Below, one piece after another: positions 1 through 8,472 of a stretch of DNA of 64,000 bases. The stretch comes from Streptomyces olivochromogenes (lineage in GTDB: Bacteria; Actinomycetota; Actinomycetes; Streptomycetales; Streptomycetaceae): positions 144,705-208,704 of the forward strand of contig NZ_KQ948469.1 in assembly GCF_001514115.1 (NCBI RefSeq). Reading direction: 5' to 3'. Position numbers and translations under genes: made by a program. The notes under the pieces were generated by a model that had not been told where the DNA came from, ran no database searches, and saw only the letters and a program-made list of their open reading frames with translations. Numbering within the stretch: position 1 is the stretch's first letter; each line of letters starts with the position of its first letter.

Positions 1-1445
1 CGCAGCGTTCGCCGTCGGGCACTCTGTCCGGCCGCCCGTGCGCGGGCTTGGTCGTACCGGGCGACCTCACGTCGCGCAGGGCCCATCAGCGCCAGCGGCT
101 GCAGATACGGCAGCGCGGTCGCCAGCAGTTCCGGTCCCAGGCCGGCCAGTGCGCACGCGGTGGCACGCTGGGGGCCGATCCGTACCGCGGTCGTGGCCAG
201 CAGCTCGGCGATGTCGCTGCCGAGCACCTCGGGCGGAGCATTGAGCTGGGCGCGCGCGAACGCGGAGAGCCGGCTCTCACCGTCCGATTCGACGAGGACG
301 TGCTCCGGGCGCAGTGCCCGATGTCCCAGTCGGTGCTCCTGGAGGCGGGCCACGGACGTCCACACCCCGATGAGGACGTGGTCGGTCGTCTCCTCGTCCG
401 TCAACGCGGACAGCGGACGGGCGTCCTTCTCGACGGTCGCCACGAGCGCGCCGCCGCCGGCCACCGGATACGCCATGACGGGTTCGTCCACCCGGGCGCC
501 GGTGCGGGCCGCGAAGACCAGCATGAGGAGTTCGTGCTCGGCTGCCCCGAGCGGTGACTGGGCGGTCGCGTCGGCCGGGTGGCGCAGGAGCGTCCGTCGG
601 GCGAGCCGGTGGAACAGATCACGGTTGTGGTCCTCGGCAGCGAGCACCCGTACCGCCACCCGGGAACCGGCGGTGGTCTCGGCTCGGTAGAGGGTCCCCT
701 CACCAGGACTCTGCCCCTCCGAGGGCAGCTCACGCAGGGTGGCCACGGGGATTCCGGAGACGACGAGGGCGTCGGCGACCGCCTGCGCCGCCGGGCGGTC
801 GGCCGGAGCCCCGGCCAGCAGCAGCACGGCCGACCCGGCCGCGCCGCCCACGGCGAGTGCGGCGACGGCATCCAGCGGCACGATCCCCGCGGCGGCGACG
901 CTCAGCACGGCACACGCGAAGGTCAGTGACCACAGCTCCCGCCGCCGACGCGCCCCGAGCCATGGGCCCGCCGCGCAGGCCGCCGCCGCGCAGGCCGCCA
1001 GGTACACGGCCGACGGCCAGCCCGCCTGCACCAGACCACCCCGGCCGACCAGCACCTCCGGCCACGCGTCCGGCCTGCTGCGCACCAACGCCAGGTGCGT
1101 GAGCGACCACGCGACCAGTGCGCCCAGCGCCGCCGCGGGCACGACCCGCATCACCGGCTCGACCCGCCGCCGTACGCACCACACCGCCAGGGCGGCGATC
1201 GGCGCGAGCATGGCCACCACCTGCACCGTTCCCACGAGACCGTCCCGTAGAGCCGAAGGCAGCGCGGTCGCCGTGCTGAGCAGTCCCTGCTGCACAGCAC
1301 GGGCGACATCGCGCGTCGCGACCGCCAGCAGCACCGTCACCACCAGTGCGGCCAGGGACACCAGCAGCCGCCACAGATCGGCCGCCCGGCGGACGGCCCG
1401 TCGGGGCGGAACATCGATCACCGGCGCCAAGGAGCCTTGCGACAT
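1..1445 (-). CDS. Partial membrane protein, kinase-like plus lysylphosphatidylglycerol-synthase-type family (5' part)
   Basis: An uninterrupted frame runs from an ATG at 1445 to the left edge, giving 481 residues of a longer protein. The first ~190 residues hold several hydrophobic segments, for example around residues 25-43 and 70-85. Near residue 370 the string LGHRALRPEHVLV resembles a protein-kinase catalytic loop in which the catalytic Asp (HRD) is Ala, so this part may be a pseudokinase. The segment at the edge (LLATALPYLQPLALMGPARREV) matches what I remember of Streptomyces proteins that continue into a lysylphosphatidylglycerol-synthase/flippase-like membrane domain; that C-terminal half is outside the window. 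The family call is therefore inference, while the reading frame itself is clear. Transcription is leftward, away from the HdeD gene. Confidence 0.6.
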   Translation of the reverse strand, partial: MSQGSLAPVIDVPPRRAVRRAADLWRLLVSLAALVVTVLLAVATRDVARAVQQGLLSTATALPSALRDGLVGTVQVVAMLAPIAALAVWCVRRRVEPVMRVVPAAALGALVAWSLTHLALVRSRPDAWPEVLVGRGGLVQAGWPSAVYLAACAAAACAAGPWLGARRRRELWSLTFACAVLSVAAAGIVPLDAVAALAVGGAAGSAVLLLAGAPADRPAAQAVADALVVSGIPVATLRELPSEGQSPGEGTLYRAETTAGSRVAVRVLAAEDHNRDLFHRLARRTLLRHPADATAQSPLGAAEHELLMLVFAARTGARVDEPVMAYPVAGGGALVATVEKDARPLSALTDEETTDHVLIGVWTSVARLQEHRLGHRALRPEHVLVESDGESRLSAFARAQLNAPPEVLGSDIAELLATTAVRIGPQRATACALAGLGPELLATALPYLQPLALMGPARREVARYDQARARAAGQSARRRTL

Positions 1446-1859
1446 GCCAGCGGCCTCCGAAGCCGACTGGCTGCCATGGTCTTCGATCACTTTGATCACG
1501 CGGCTCCTCGTCGACAGGCCGAAAGCGAGGATGCGGCACCCGCACCCCCCTCCAAGCCTCCTCCCCCACTCGGGCGGCACCGATGCTGTCTCCGGAACGT
1601 GGTTCGCGCATCCGTCACATGACTGCACTGCGTCCTGTGACGGTCCGCCGCCACGCGTTCACGGACCGGTCCGCCTGCCGGCACGCAGTGCCGAAGTAGG
1701 GACCGCAGTCGGATGACGGATCCCATCCGGGCCGGCCGCCCCTAGCGTCCGATGGGGAGAAAGCGCCCTCGAGCAACGTCGGACGCACCGGCGCGCAGGC
1801 CTCGCCTCTCCCTCGCTTCCTGTCAGGAACGAGACAGCACCCCACCCTGGGAGATCACG
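1446..1859. other. Divergent intergenic region, no gene seen
   Basis: This 414-base stretch separates the leftward membrane-protein gene from the rightward HdeD gene and must hold both promoters. Open frames here lack a ribosome site and read as low-complexity Arg/Ala/Pro strings. I see no convincing -10/-35 pair or repeat. Confidence 0.5.
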
Positions 1860-2411
1860 ATGCTCAACTCGCCCAACGCGCTGCTTTGGCGCGGCCTGCT
1901 GGCGATCGCCGTCGGAGTGGTCGCCGTGGCATGGCCCGGCATCACCATCGGCGCATTCGTCATTCTGTTCGCCGTCTACGCGTTCATCGGCGCGGCGACG
2001 GACAGCGCACGAGCCTTCAGCAGCGATCGGGTGGGCCCGGTCTTCGGCTGGCTGCTGCTCGCCCTGCTGTCGGTCGTCGCCGGTGTGGTCGCGCTGGCGT
2101 GGCCTGGCATCACGGCCCTGGCTCTGACGATCTGGATCGGCGCGTGGGCGCTGACTACGGGCGCCATGGAGATCGCCCTGGCATTCCGACGCGGGGAAAA
2201 GCCGGGCGAGCGGGCGCTGTTCGTGCTGACCGGTCTCGTGTCGGTCGCGCTGGCCTTCGTGCTCTTCGTCCGGCCGGACATCGGCGCGGTCTCGCTGGCC
2301 AGCGTCTTCGGGCTGTTCAGCATCTTCTACGGCACCGCGGGCACCGTCGCATCCTTCCAGGAGCGTCGCGTCCTCAAGGACGCCGGCGGTACACAGCCGT
2401 CCCACACCTGA
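1860..2411 (+). CDS. HdeD-family (DUF308) membrane protein
   Basis: A protein of 183 residues. It has about six hydrophobic segments built from two similar halves: AWPGITIGAFVILFAVYAFIG early and AWPGITALALTIWIGAWALT later, the typical DUF308/HdeD repeat. Family members are inner-membrane proteins linked to acid or general stress in enteric bacteria; the Streptomyces role is not established. The ATG at 1860 is preferred over an upstream in-frame start because GGGAG lies seven bases before it and the hydrophobic core starts just after. A damaged second copy of its C-terminal half lies at 4424-4691. Confidence 0.8.
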   Translation: MLNSPNALLWRGLLAIAVGVVAVAWPGITIGAFVILFAVYAFIGAATDSARAFSSDRVGPVFGWLLLALLSVVAGVVALAWPGITALALTIWIGAWALTTGAMEIALAFRRGEKPGERALFVLTGLVSVALAFVLFVRPDIGAVSLASVFGLFSIFYGTAGTVASFQERRVLKDAGGTQPSHT

Positions 2412-2498
2412 GTCGGTGTCACTCCTGACGCACCATCACCCTGCATGTCCCCTTGGCCAGTTGAAGTCTTCCGGCCCGCATACCCAGGAAGAGCCATC

Positions 2499-3482
2499 AT
2501 GAACGAAACGCACGTCGCCACCCTCGGCACTCTGGACACCCACCGGCGCGTCACCGTGGTCGGTGCCGGGGTCATCGGTTCCTCATGGACCGCCTTGTTC
2601 CTCGCCAAGGGCCTGACCGTCACCGTCACCGACCCCGTGCCGGACATGGATCGGCAGGTACACGACCAACTTCAGCGGGCCGTCCCTGCCCTGCGCGCAC
2701 TCGGACTTCCCACCACCGACCTCGACCGCAACCTGCGCTTCGAAGCCGACCTCGGCAAGGCGGTCGCGGACGCGGACGTCGTGCAGGAGAACGGCCCCGA
2801 ACGCCTGGACGTCAAGCAGGACCTCTTCGCCCGGATCGAGCAGGCCGCACGTCCCGACACCCTGCTGCTCAGCTCCACCTCGGGCATTCGCGCCACCGAC
2901 ATCGCACAAGCGCTGCGGCAGCCCGAACGACTCGTCATCGGGCACCCTTTCAATCCGCCGCACCTCATCCCGCTGGTAGAGGTCGTCCCTGGCGAGAAGA
3001 CCAGCCAGGAAGTGGTCGAGCGCGCCGTCGCCTTCTACACGGCGCTCGGCAAGAAGCCGCAAGTCCTGCGCAAGGAGGTACCGGGATTCGTCGCCAACCG
3101 GCTGCAGGCAGCGCTGTTTCGTGAGGCCGTCAACCTTGTCGTACAGGGCGTGGTGACCGAGTCGGAACTCGACACCATCGTGACCTCCTCCGTCGGCCTA
3201 CGCTGGGCTGTCGCCGGTCCCTTCCGCAGCTTCCACCTCGGTGGCGGCTCCGGCGGCCTGCCCCACTTCCTCGAGCACCTCGGCCCCGGCCTCGAGAGCC
3301 TCTGGCGGGATCTCGGTACCCCGGTACTCGACGAGGCAACGGTCCAACTCCTCTCAGGACAAGCCGATTTCGGCGCGAGCGTCGACGAACTGGAGGACGC
3401 ACGCGACGAGGCTCAGATCAAGGTGCTGCAGGCGGTATCCGCACCGTCCACCCTCGCCATCGAGCCCGCACAAAAGCAGTGA
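2499..3482 (+). CDS. 3-hydroxyacyl-CoA dehydrogenase family NAD-dependent dehydrogenase
   Basis: A protein of 327 residues. The N-terminus carries a Rossmann motif (VVGAGVIGSSW), and near residue 140 is GHPFNPPHLIPLVEV, which holds the catalytic His-Glu region of the 3-hydroxyacyl-CoA dehydrogenase fold. A C-terminal dehydrogenase domain follows (VPGFVANRLQ). Length and single-domain layout fit the L-carnitine dehydrogenase / L-gulonate 3-dehydrogenase branch better than fatty-acid multifunctional enzymes, but the substrate cannot be read from sequence. The ATG at 2499 is preceded by AGGAAG; an in-frame ATG at 2445 lacks such a site. It may be read with the HdeD gene 87 bases upstream. Confidence 0.8.
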   Translation: MNETHVATLGTLDTHRRVTVVGAGVIGSSWTALFLAKGLTVTVTDPVPDMDRQVHDQLQRAVPALRALGLPTTDLDRNLRFEADLGKAVADADVVQENGPERLDVKQDLFARIEQAARPDTLLLSSTSGIRATDIAQALRQPERLVIGHPFNPPHLIPLVEVVPGEKTSQEVVERAVAFYTALGKKPQVLRKEVPGFVANRLQAALFREAVNLVVQGVVTESELDTIVTSSVGLRWAVAGPFRSFHLGGGSGGLPHFLEHLGPGLESLWRDLGTPVLDEATVQLLSGQADFGASVDELEDARDEAQIKVLQAVSAPSTLAIEPAQKQ

Positions 3483-3928
3483 GCTTGCGATGACCGAGCT
3501 GCTTTCCCTGCGCCAACTCCCTGACGGTTGACACCACTCCGGGCACCTGACCCGCCGATGACCCCGCGCGGGCGCGGACGATCCGTGAGCACGGCATACG
3601 CCCACTGATGATCGTCCCCGTCCGCGCGGCACACCGTGCTGGGTACGGTGGTGTTCCTCCGCACCGAGGAACCGACCCGCTGTCCGGCGCCCGGACGGCC
3701 CGAAGGGCCGACAGCACGACCAGGTTCCATGGCCGGCAATGCACGTACTCCCAGAAACCGTTCAGTCCACTCGGCGAAGGTCGCCGACAATCCCGAGCGT
3801 GGCACGGCGGTCAGTCACTCTTCAAAAGCCCCAGCCGGCTGCCTGTTCGACATGGTGCTCTCATCGTTCCGCGCCTTCCGCGTTGGCGGCTCTCCTGAGG
3901 CAACCACGGTGGTGCGCTCCCAACAAGC
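3483..3928. other. Intergenic stretch, no gene supported
   Basis: 446 bases between the dehydrogenase and the STAS gene. Frames on both strands are open for up to ~130 codons but have no ribosome site or recognisable family and poor codon bias. I see no clear terminator or promoter. Confidence 0.45.
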
Positions 3929-4348
3929 ATGAACGGGCTTTCCATGACCGATCGTCGACCGCCCCGTACGTCGTCCGTCGCCCTTGCGGCTGCTCCGACC
4001 CTCGAACGCCTGCGACGGGATGACCCACTCCTACGTGTCATCTCGACGATCTGCCCGTCAGGACTGCGGTTCGAAGGAGAAATAGACCTTGGCTCCCGGG
4101 AGTTGCTGGCCGCAGCTCTGGATGAGGCGGTCCAGTTCGGCAGTGGCGATCTGCACGTCGACCTGACGGACATCACATTCATCGACGTCGCCGGAATCCG
4201 CATGATGACGACCGTTGCGAAGAGGCTCAGCCGCGACGGCCGCCGTCTGCTGCTGCACGCCACGCCGCCCGGCGTACACAGAGTGATCCGCCTCATGGGC
4301 TGGGAGACGACTCCCGGCCTGATGCACTGCATCGGCGTCACGCTGTAG
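3929..4348 (+). CDS. STAS-domain anti-sigma factor antagonist
   Basis: A protein of 139 residues, mostly one STAS domain: GLRFEGEIDL (first strand), then LHVDLTDITFIDVAGIRMM, where the Ser normally phosphorylated in SpoIIAA/RsbV is replaced (FIDVAGIR instead of xxDSxGL). It may therefore bind partners without the classic serine switch. STAS proteins of this size act in partner-switching control of sigma factors together with an HATPase kinase, and no such kinase is nearby. The start could also be the ATG at 3944; neither has a strong ribosome site. Confidence 0.75.
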   Translation: MNGLSMTDRRPPRTSSVALAAAPTLERLRRDDPLLRVISTICPSGLRFEGEIDLGSRELLAAALDEAVQFGSGDLHVDLTDITFIDVAGIRMMTTVAKRLSRDGRRLLLHATPPGVHRVIRLMGWETTPGLMHCIGVTL

Positions 4349-4423
4349 TGCCCCCGTCATTTCGCCGGGGTACAGGCGGCGTCCTCGCCTCCGACACACC
4401 CTCGCCGGTCGTGAGCAGGCCAA

Positions 4424-4691
4424 GTGGGCAGTGACGACCGGTGTCATGGAGTTCGTCCTGGCATTCCAGCGCGGCGAGAAGGCGGGCGAGCGGGCCTTGT
4501 TCCTGCTGACCGGGCTGGTGTCGATCGCGCTTGCGTTCGTGCTGTTCGTCCGTCCGGACATCGGCGCGGTCTCACTCGCCACCGTCTTCGGGCTGTTCAG
4601 CATCGTCTATGGCGTCTCGGCGGTCTTCGCCTCGTTCGAGGAGCGGCGCCGCCGTACCGACCCGAGCCGGTCCGACCCGGTCAGCGCCTGA
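4424..4691 (+). pseudogene. C-terminal fragment of an HdeD-family gene
   Basis: From about 4424 the sequence is closely similar to the C-terminal half of the HdeD gene at 1860-2411 (shared LAFQRGEK.GERALF, LTGLVSIALAFVLFVRPDIGAVSLA.VFGLFSI). The first ~100 residues, i.e. the first membrane repeat, are absent. A GTG at 4431 could open an 86-residue product, but no ribosome site precedes it. Its last 85 bases overlap, antisense, the 3' end of the AraC-family gene. I read it as a truncated duplicate. Confidence 0.7.
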
Positions 4692-5479
4692 ACGGCAGTC
4701 GCGGGCGAGGCGTCGGTGGTACAGGAACCGGTCTGCCGACGGGGCTGATGTGTTCCTGGAGTGTGTCCGAAGGTGCGGCGGAAGACATCGATGAACGCAC
4801 TGGCCGACGACCAACCACACATGTGTGCCACGGTGGTCACCGGGATGTTCTCGGCAAGCAGGACCAAGGCATGGTACAGGCGCAGTTGGGTGCGCCACTG
4901 CGGGAAGGTCATGCCGAGATCGGCTTTGAAGTGGCGGGAGAGGGTGCGGTCGCTCGCGCCGACCTGCCTGCCCAGTGCGGCCAGGGTGCGGTCGTCGGCC
5001 GGATTCGTGCGCAGGATCTCGCACACTGCCCTCAGCAGCGGGGCGGTCGGGGTGGGCAGGTGCAGGGGCTGCTGAGGGGAGGCGCGCAACTGGTCGAGCA
5101 ACACGGCTCGTAGCCGCCCCCGTTCGGGGCTGTCGTCGTGCGGAATGTGCGTGTAGGCGACGATCAGTTCCCGCAGGAGGGGCCCGACGGCCAGCACGGT
5201 CGGCTCGTCCAGGCCGAGCGGGTTGTCACTCGCGGGCAGACCAACCAGGTGCAGTTCGAGTTCGCCGTGGGCCTGGTGGGCATGCACAGTGCCGGCCGGT
5301 ACCCAGATGGCGCGAGTGCCCGGCGCGATCCACGAACCGGCGCTGGTCGTCACGGCCAGCACTCCGCGGCCCGCATAGACGATCTGGTGGTCGTCATGGC
5401 GGTGGGCGTCGATGGCGGCTCCGGACGCCAGCCACTGGGCGCGGGTCGGCGCTACGGGGTCGTGGCGGATTTCTGTCAT
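4607..5479 (-). CDS. AraC-family transcriptional regulator
   Basis: A protein of 290 residues. The N-terminal half is a small cupin-like sensor (HRHDDHQIVYAGRGVL, then WVPAGTVHAHQ). The C-terminal ~100 residues form a double helix-turn-helix of AraC type (LAALGRQVGASDRTLSRHF and VTTVAHMCGWSSASAFIDVF). The last ~35 residues after the DNA-binding domain are Arg/Ser/Thr rich and run antisense through the HdeD fragment, so the natural C-terminus may have been altered. It lies back to back with the MFS pump at 5549 and probably controls it. Confidence 0.85.
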   Translation of the reverse strand: MTEIRHDPVAPTRAQWLASGAAIDAHRHDDHQIVYAGRGVLAVTTSAGSWIAPGTRAIWVPAGTVHAHQAHGELELHLVGLPASDNPLGLDEPTVLAVGPLLRELIVAYTHIPHDDSPERGRLRAVLLDQLRASPQQPLHLPTPTAPLLRAVCEILRTNPADDRTLAALGRQVGASDRTLSRHFKADLGMTFPQWRTQLRLYHALVLLAENIPVTTVAHMCGWSSASAFIDVFRRTFGHTPGTHQPRRQTGSCTTDASPATAVQALTGSDRLGSVRRRRSSNEAKTAETP

Positions 5480-5548
5480 TGACTGGCAGATTACTGGAAG
5501 CGCGCCAAGGTGTGCGGCGATGACCATGGCGATGTGCCAAGGAATAGA

Positions 5549-6718
5549 TTGATCATCATGCTGTCGGTCGGCCATGCCTGTGTGGACGTATACCAGGGCG
5601 CGGTCGCCTCGCTGGTCCCGTTCTTCGTCGCCGAGCGCGCCTACAGCTACGCCGCGGTGTCGGGCATCGTGCTCGCCGCGTCCTTGCTGTCCTCGGTGGC
5701 CCAACCGCTGTTCGGCGTGCTCACCGACCGGTGGGCGATGCCCTGGCTGTTGCCGGTGAGTACGATCCTCGGCGGCCTGGGGATAGCCCTGAGCGGCCTG
5801 AGTGGTTCCTACGCCGTGACGCTGGTGTTCGTGGCCGTGTCCGGTGTCGGGGTGGCCGCCTACCACCCCGAGTCGGCCCGCGTCGCGCGGCTCGTCAGCG
5901 AGGGCAGCCACAGCGCGATGGGCTGGTTCTCTCTCGGTGGCAGTCTCGGCTTCGCCGCCGCGCCGCTCATGGTCACCGCCGTCGTCACCTCGGGCGGGCT
6001 GCACCTGTCGCCCCTGCTCGTGCTGCCGGCCCTCGCCGGAAGCGTGCTGTGCCTGCCCGTCCTGCGCACGCTGGAGAAGACGGGCCACGGCGGCTCCAGC
6101 ACCGCGGTTGCGACGGGCGCCGACGACACGGTCTCATTCATGAAGCTGTCGCTCGCCGTGGTCTGCCGGTCCGTCGTCTTCGTCGGCCTGAGCACCTTCA
6201 TCTCGCTCTACGCCCGCCAGCGTCTGGGAGGCGGTGCGGCAGTGGGCACTACAGCGCTGTTCGTGCTCTATCTCGGCGGCGCGGTCGGCTCCGTGCTGGG
6301 CGGCAGCCTGGCCAACCGCTGGGACCGGGTCGCCGTCGCCCGCTGGTCGTACCTCGTCACGGTCGCCGCCGTCGCGGGGATCGTGTTCATACCCGGCCCC
6401 GCGATCTACGTGTTCGTGGCGCTGACCTCCGCCGGCCTGTACGTTCCCTTCTCCCTGCAGGTCACCCTCGGCCAGGACTACCTGCCCACGCGCGTCGGCA
6501 CCGCCGGCGGGATCACCCTCGGGCTGACCGTCAGCATCGGCGGCCTGGCCAGCCCTCTCATCGGCAGCGTCGCGGACGCGACCTCCCTGCGTACCGCCCT
6601 GACACCACTCATCGTGATGCCCGCTCTGAGCTGGCTGTTGTTCCGCACCCTGCCCGAACCGACCGCGCCGAAGCCCATGGCGACGGCGCGGGCGAACGTG
6701 GTCACCGTCGAGGGCTGA
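5549..6718 (+). CDS. MFS transporter, fosmidomycin-resistance (Fsr)-like
   Basis: A protein of 389 residues with about twelve membrane segments. SVAQPLFGVLTDRWAMPWLLP and AYHPESARVAR match conserved stretches of E. coli Fsr (QPVVGYWTDKYPMPWSLP, FHPESSRVAR), so this is a drug:proton antiporter of that group. The substrate is unknown. I chose the TTG at 5549 because AAGGA lies five bases before it and the first membrane helix begins there; an in-frame GTG at 5510 would leave only 30 bases between the divergent genes. Likely target of the neighbouring AraC regulator. Confidence 0.8.
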   Translation: MIIMLSVGHACVDVYQGAVASLVPFFVAERAYSYAAVSGIVLAASLLSSVAQPLFGVLTDRWAMPWLLPVSTILGGLGIALSGLSGSYAVTLVFVAVSGVGVAAYHPESARVARLVSEGSHSAMGWFSLGGSLGFAAAPLMVTAVVTSGGLHLSPLLVLPALAGSVLCLPVLRTLEKTGHGGSSTAVATGADDTVSFMKLSLAVVCRSVVFVGLSTFISLYARQRLGGGAAVGTTALFVLYLGGAVGSVLGGSLANRWDRVAVARWSYLVTVAAVAGIVFIPGPAIYVFVALTSAGLYVPFSLQVTLGQDYLPTRVGTAGGITLGLTVSIGGLASPLIGSVADATSLRTALTPLIVMPALSWLLFRTLPEPTAPKPMATARANVVTVEG

Positions 6719-6916
6719 AGGTCGCCCGGAGAGTGACGGTGCGGCCAGGGAGACGGACAGCTGGGCCTGTGCGGGGTGCGGATACCGCCGTGCGCGGCGG
6801 GTCCCTGGGCCGGTGACGGCAGCGACCCGCTCGTGCCGCCCGCCGACGGTGCCCCTCGTTCGTTCGCCGGGAGAGCCAAGCGGAACCGCCTCTCTCCCGG
6901 CCCGCCATTGACCCGC

Positions 6917-8368
6917 TCAGTCGGTGAGGCCCAGCGCCCCCGCTGCCTGGATCGCCAGCCAGACCTCGGCCAGGGCTCCCGTCGACGTCAGGTCACGATC
7001 GGCGAGGGCGCCGAAGCGGCGCAGCCGGTAGGCGAGGGTGTTGGGGTGGATGTGGAGCGCCGCCGCGGCCGTCTCGGTACGGCGGTCGCGCTCCATCCAG
7101 GTGCGGGCGGAGACCAGCAGCTGCGAGTCATGGGCCTCGTCGTAGCGCAGGACCTCGCCGAGCACGTGCTCGACCAGCGCGGTCAGGACAGCGGGGTCGT
7201 CGGGCAGCCACCGGCCCGTCGAGTCGTCGCCGTAGCGGACGACGGGGCGGCCCGACTCCACGGCCTTGGAGACCGCCCAGAGCGCCTCGCGCTGGGCGAC
7301 CTTCAGTGCGGCGCCCGGCAGGAAGGGGCGACTGATCCCGGCCGCGACGGCCGGGAGCTCACCGACGGCCGCTGCCAGCTCCGGTGCCCCCAGGACGTAG
7401 CGGTCCTCGCCTCGGGTGAGCAGCAGATGGGGTCGGTCCTCCAGACAGCGCAGCAGCGCCTCGTCGGTGGTGTGGCGCACAACGAGGAGCACGGTGTCGC
7501 CCTCGATCGCGTGCCGGGCGAGCCGGCGGCGCGCGGCCTCCGGGTCGAGCACCTCCTGCAGCAGTTCGGCCAGCGTCTCCGCGCCCTCGCGGCGCAGCGT
7601 CTCGCGCTCGTTGCGTACCATCGCCAGCCGCAGTGCCGCCACGGTGGCGATGTGCTGGACGACGGCGAGTCCCGCGGGCTGGGCGCCCTGACGCTCGTAC
7701 GCGACGAGAAAGCCCGCCGGGCCCCCGGGCGCGGGCACCGGGAGCACGAATCCGCCGGGGATCGTCGGTGGAGCGTCGACGGAGGCGGGCAGGACAGCGG
7801 GATCCGGTACGGGAACGCCGGGCAGGAGGGGGCGGCCCTGCGGTGTGCAGAGGTAGACGTCGTAGCCCGACAGGCCTTCGAGACGGCGCAGAAGTGTCGG
7901 CGTGTCGAGGTTCTCGGCGACCAGCCAGCGCAGCGCGCCGAAGACCTGGAGCTGCGCGCCCAGCCGGTGCCGGGCGTCCTCCTGGGACGCCGCCGCGATC
8001 TCCTGGGCGACGGCGATGAACGGGACGGCGAGCGGCACTTCGAGGACCGGGAAGCCCCGCTCCTCCGCCGCCTGGAAGAACGCGTCGTGCAGCGGGGGCA
8101 TGTGCAGCTGCGCGGAGAGCGCGAGAGCGGACACCCCGGCGTCGTCCAGCCGCTCCAGATAGGCGCGCTGTCCGGCCGCGGTACGGGGGACCGCCAGGCC
8201 CGCCGTCATGATCACCTCGGCGCCCAGGAGCCAGGGCGTCGGATCGGCGAGCTCGCTGGCGTGCGCCCAGGACACGGACCGGTTCAGACCGCCGCTGCCG
8301 GCCTTCACGGAGAGCTGGAGTGCCGGGAAGGAGAGCAGGTCCCCGACGGTGAGTTTGTTGCTAGCCAC
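6917..8368 (-). CDS. PucR-family transcriptional regulator
   Basis: A protein of 483 residues. It has an N-terminal PucR-type ligand-sensing domain (LTVGDLLSFPALQLSV) and a C-terminal PucR helix-turn-helix (TETAAAALHIHPNTLAYRLRRF) near residues 430-455. The family controls purine, polyamine or amino-acid use, often activating an adjacent permease. The GTG at 8368 is chosen because the conserved domain begins a few residues later; no strong ribosome site is visible, so a leaderless start is possible. It is divergent from the NCS1 permease operon, its probable target. Confidence 0.85.
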   Translation of the reverse strand: MASNKLTVGDLLSFPALQLSVKAGSGGLNRSVSWAHASELADPTPWLLGAEVIMTAGLAVPRTAAGQRAYLERLDDAGVSALALSAQLHMPPLHDAFFQAAEERGFPVLEVPLAVPFIAVAQEIAAASQEDARHRLGAQLQVFGALRWLVAENLDTPTLLRRLEGLSGYDVYLCTPQGRPLLPGVPVPDPAVLPASVDAPPTIPGGFVLPVPAPGGPAGFLVAYERQGAQPAGLAVVQHIATVAALRLAMVRNERETLRREGAETLAELLQEVLDPEAARRRLARHAIEGDTVLLVVRHTTDEALLRCLEDRPHLLLTRGEDRYVLGAPELAAAVGELPAVAAGISRPFLPGAALKVAQREALWAVSKAVESGRPVVRYGDDSTGRWLPDDPAVLTALVEHVLGEVLRYDEAHDSQLLVSARTWMERDRRTETAAAALHIHPNTLAYRLRRFGALADRDLTSTGALAEVWLAIQAAGALGLTD

Positions 8369-8472
8369 ACAAAACAGCGTACGTCTCTGTGATGGACACA
8401 ATTGTCCCTGATCAGCCATGGGCCACACACTGTGAAACCGTCCCCCCTGTATGAACGGAAGGTGGAGCGCCC
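8369..8472. promoter_or_regulatory. Divergent control region pucR-type gene / permease operon
   Basis: 104 bases between divergent genes. The palindrome ACAATTGT sits at 8398-8405 with partly symmetric flanks and is the best operator candidate for the PucR protein. GGAAGGTGGAG precedes the permease start. Confidence 0.4.

Noticed and set aside
3483..3928. Small genes between the dehydrogenase and STAS genes
   Set aside because: Several overlapping short frames exist, but none has a ribosome site, family resemblance or clear codon bias.
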